Shown: in pieces, positions 61,978-64,000 of the stretch
Position numbering within the stretch: position 1 is the first letter of the stretch
Layout of the letters: every line of letters starts with the position of its first letter
Source of the DNA: Mangrovibacter plantisponsor
Lineage (GTDB): Bacteria > Pseudomonadota > Gammaproteobacteria > Enterobacterales > Enterobacteriaceae
Direction: 5' to 3'
Length of the DNA: 64,000 nucleotides
Assembly: GCF_003182475.1 (NCBI RefSeq)
Contig: NZ_QGTS01000005.1
Location: 1 to 64,000, forward strand
Made by a program: the position numbers and the translations under genes
The notes under the pieces: generated by a model
The model's input: the letters and a program-made list of their open reading frames with translations, nothing else
Database searches by the model: none
What the model was told of the DNA's origin: nothing

Positions 61978-62046
61978 TTGCTGCCTTTATTTGTGCTGTG
62001 ATGCGTTAAGGCGTAGCATCACTGGCAGAGAATTTGTACAATGCTG

Positions 62047-62086
62047 CGCCCCGGATGAGCGAGCCTGCTCACCCGGGGCGTATCTA
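62047..62086 (+). terminator. ndk terminator hairpin
   Basis: A 14-base stem CGCCCCGGATGAGC with GCTCACCCGGGGCG (one A-C mismatch), loop GAGCCT, followed by TATCTATTTA. Lies about 70 bases after ndk; the T run is weak. Confidence 0.65.
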
Positions 62087-62138
62087 TTTACTCATTTACC
62101 TGGGGCCATAACGTGTAACAACGAGGCCGGAAAACTTT

Positions 62139-63311
62139 ATGTCACAACAGATTACCGCACCTGAGTCCGTCACCGTTTCTGACTCGTCAAATTCAAATAC
62201 CGGCAAAATCAACCTGCTGGATCTTAACCGCCAACAAATGCGCGCCTTTTTCACTGACATGGGTGAAAAACCGTTTCGCGCAGATCAAGTCATGAAGTGG
62301 ATCTATCACTATTGCTGTGATGATTTTGACGAAATGACTGACATCAACAAAGTGTTACGTGGCCGTCTGAAAGCTGTCGCCGAAATTCGCGCACCAGAAG
62401 TGGCTGAAGAACAACGCTCTTCTGATGGCACAATCAAATGGGCGATTCAGGTTGGCAGCCAGCGTGTTGAGACCGTGTATATCCCTGAAGATGACCGGGC
62501 TACACTGTGTGTTTCATCACAGGTTGGGTGCGCACTGGAATGTAAATTCTGTTCTACCGCTCAGCAAGGCTTTAACCGTAATTTACGGGTGTCTGAAATT
62601 ATCGGGCAGGTGTGGCGTGCCGCTAAAATTATTGGTGCAGCGAAAGTCACCGGCCAGCGCCCAATTACCAACGTGGTAATGATGGGAATGGGGGAGCCAT
62701 TGCTCAACCTGACCAACGTGGTTCCGGCCATGGAAATCATGCTGGATGACTTTGGCTTTGGCTTATCCAAGCGCCGGGTAACATTATCCACATCAGGCGT
62801 AGTACCTGCTCTGGATAAACTGGGCGACATGATTGATGTGGCTCTGGCGATATCTCTGCATGCGCCAACAGATGAAATCCGTGATGAAATTGTCCCGATT
62901 AATAAAAAATACAATATTGAGACATTTCTGGCAGGTGTGCGCCGTTACCTGGAAAAATCAAATGCCAACCAGGGGCGTGTCACGGTTGAGTATGTCATGC
63001 TCGATCATGTGAATGACGGCACTGAACATGCACATCAACTGGCGGAGTGTTTGAAAGACACGCCATGTAAAATTAACCTTATTCCCTGGAACCCGTTCCC
63101 GGGGGCACCTTATGACCGTAGCTCCAACAGCCGAATTGACCGTTTTTCCAAGGTGTTAATGGAGTATGGTTTTACCACCATCGTGCGTAAAACACGTGGT
63201 GATGATATTGACGCCGCCTGTGGTCAGTTAGCCGGTGATGTTATTGACCGGACCAAGCGTACAATGCGTAAACGTATGCAGGGTGAACCGATTGCAGTGA
63301 AAAGTGTCTGA
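62139..63311 (+). CDS. rlmN: Dual-specificity RNA methyltransferase RlmN
   Basis: Radical-SAM enzyme that makes C2-methyladenosine at 23S A2503 and tRNA A37. Radical-SAM cysteines CALECKFC (Cys131, Cys135, Cys138). The methyl-carrying Cys is in [12 protein letters not shown] near residue 361, and Cys124 is the second mechanism-conserved position. 390 aa against 384, with a slightly longer N-terminus. Confidence 0.96.
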   Translation: MSQQITAPESVTVSDSSNSNTGKINLLDLNRQQMRAFFTDMGEKPFRADQVMKWIYHYCCDDFDEMTDINKVLRGRLKAVAEIRAPEVAEEQRSSDGTIKWAIQVGSQRVETVYIPEDDRATLCVSSQVGCALECKFCSTAQQGFNRNLRVSEIIGQVWRAAKIIGAAKVTGQRPITNVVMMGMGEPLLNLTNVVPAMEIMLDDFGFGLSKRRVTLSTSGVVPALDKLGDMIDVALAISLHAPTDEIRDEIVPINKKYNIETFLAGVRRYLEKSNANQGRVTVEYVMLDHVNDGTEHAHQLAECLKDTPCKINLIPWNPFPGAPYDRSSNSRIDRFSKVLMEYGFTTIVRKTRGDDIDAACGQLAGDVIDRTKRTMRKRMQGEPIAVKSV

Positions 63312-63715
63312 CAGGCAGACCTGTGGGCGAAGGCCTGAATATTCAGGTTTTCGTCCACCGCTTGTGATGTGTCATCAATTGTGACAACGAAAGTCTCTGT
63401 TGGCGCAATAATTACGGTGCGTTTTTTTGCACTTTGAGGCAGTATGTAGCGGCACAACAACAGTTTAGCCGCGTAGCTCACCAGACAGGCGTTATTTGGT
63501 GAGAAAGTATCCAGGTGAGGGTGTGGGCATATGCCCAGGGCCGTTGCAATTTGCCAGAAAGTTTTCTGGTGCTGGGTATGCTGGGTGTTTCGGGCGAGCG
63601 GGGTGCCATACTTCGCAACAGGTTATTTCGCGGCGCGGGTCAGTGAGGTCGCTATTGGTGACAGTGCTGGCCGGAGCCAATTTTTTCATTCAAACAGTAC
63701 CAGCAGTTGTAGCTA
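63312..63715. other. 404-base rlmN-rodZ gap without a supported gene
   Basis: After the rlmN hairpin the gap contains a moderately AT-rich part to about 63490, then a GC-richer part. Short frames exist (one of 76 codons crosses into rodZ, another of about 40 codons contains VLGMLGVSGERG) but none has recognisable homology, a clear Shine-Dalgarno, or a conserved neighbour relation. It may hold the rodZ promoter and leader, or a decayed gene. Confidence 0.5.
63326..63357 (+). terminator. rlmN hairpin terminator
   Basis: GGGCGAAGGCCTGA pairs with TCAGGTTTTCGTCC (some G-T pairs) around an ATAT loop. The inner 14 bases, CCTGAATATTCAGG, are a perfect palindrome followed by TTTT, so a shorter hairpin could serve as an intrinsic terminator. 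Confidence 0.6.
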
Positions 63716-64000
63716 ATGAATACTGAAGCCACTCACGAACAAAATATCGCACAAACCACGGGCGAACGCCTCCGGGCCGCACGTGAGCAACTTGGACTCA
63801 GCCAGCAGATTGTGGCTGAACGCCTGTGTTTGAAAGTCTCCACAGTTCGGGATATCGAAGACGATAAAGCGCCTTCGGATCTGGCTGCGACCTTTCTCCG
63901 TGGCTATATCCGCTCCTATGCTCGCCTCGTCCATGTTCCCGAAGAAGAACTTTTGCCTGCGCTGGCAAAACAAGCTCCTGTCAGAACCGCTAAAGTTCAG
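63716..64000 (+). CDS. rodZ: Cytoskeleton protein RodZ, N-terminal part (cut by window end)
   Basis: The frame begins [20 protein letters not shown] and stays open to the window edge (95 codons). It contains the cytoplasmic Cro/CI-type helix-turn-helix ([18 protein letters not shown]...[11 protein letters not shown]) of RodZ, which binds MreB; the membrane segment and periplasmic domain lie outside. Identity with E. coli is high. The missing stop is due to the window end, not truncation. Confidence 0.95.
   Translation, partial: MNTEATHEQNIAQTTGERLRAAREQLGLSQQIVAERLCLKVSTVRDIEDDKAPSDLAATFLRGYIRSYARLVHVPEEELLPALAKQAPVRTAKVQ

Noticed and set aside
63496-63726. 76-codon frame ending in the rodZ start
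   Set aside because: No recognised homology and no Shine-Dalgarno; a PilW/PilF-type gene, which lies here in some bacteria, would be far longer.

Overview
The window is an ordinary stretch of chromosomal core from a member of the Enterobacterales, most likely an Enterobacteriaceae-like lineage. Almost every protein aligns by eye, nearly full length, with an E. coli K-12 protein, and gene order follows the E. coli pssA to rodZ region. Several accessory proteins (csiE, qseG, glrK, the periplasmic half of rseA) have diverged, so it is not Escherichia itself. I cannot name the genus from sequence alone.

Layout. 1-380 is the end of an rRNA operon (3' end of 23S, an unusually long spacer holding an ERIC-like palindrome, then 5S). 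592-5982 is the leftward block trxC, tapT, patZ, pssA. 6187-12620 holds yfiF, ung, grcA, srmB, trmN6 and nadB. 12933-15745 is the sigma-E operon rpoE-rseABC with an rseD-like leader ORF. 15948-22417 is lepA-lepB, then rnc-era-recO-pdxJ-acpS. 22414-25980 holds yfhL, yfhH, murQ, pgpC and tadA. 25984-31579 is mltF and, divergently, purL. 31670-35717 is the GlmY small RNA with its sigma-54 promoter and three GlrR sites, then glrK-qseG-glrR. 35826-44146 holds glnB, hmp, glyA, hcaT, csiE, a DUF1007/NicO metal-transport pair and suhB. 44266-50791 is trmJ and the complete isc operon (iscRSUA-hscBA-fdx-iscX). 50888-64000 is pepB, sseB, sseA, the yfhM-pbpC pair, ndk, rlmN and the 5' part of rodZ.

How the genes work together. 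Several complete local circuits can be read directly: sigma-E with its anti-sigma factors and an autoregulatory promoter; GlrK/GlrR with their target GlmY next door; IscR with two head-to-tail IscR boxes in front of its own operon; YfhH divergent from murQ with paired palindromes between them. Single operators for FNR (grcA), NadR (nadB), PurR (purL), and NsrR (hmp) sit where known enteric biology predicts.

I found no prophage, insertion sequence, transposase, CRISPR array, defence island, tRNA or biosynthetic cluster. I do not see a previously undescribed multi-gene system. The items worth a second look are small and regulatory: the spacer palindrome, the extended rseD frame overlapping a sigma-E promoter, twin inverted repeats upstream of rpoE, a 15-codon ORF overlapping the tadA start, the yfhH/murQ operators, and the DUF1007/NicO pair.
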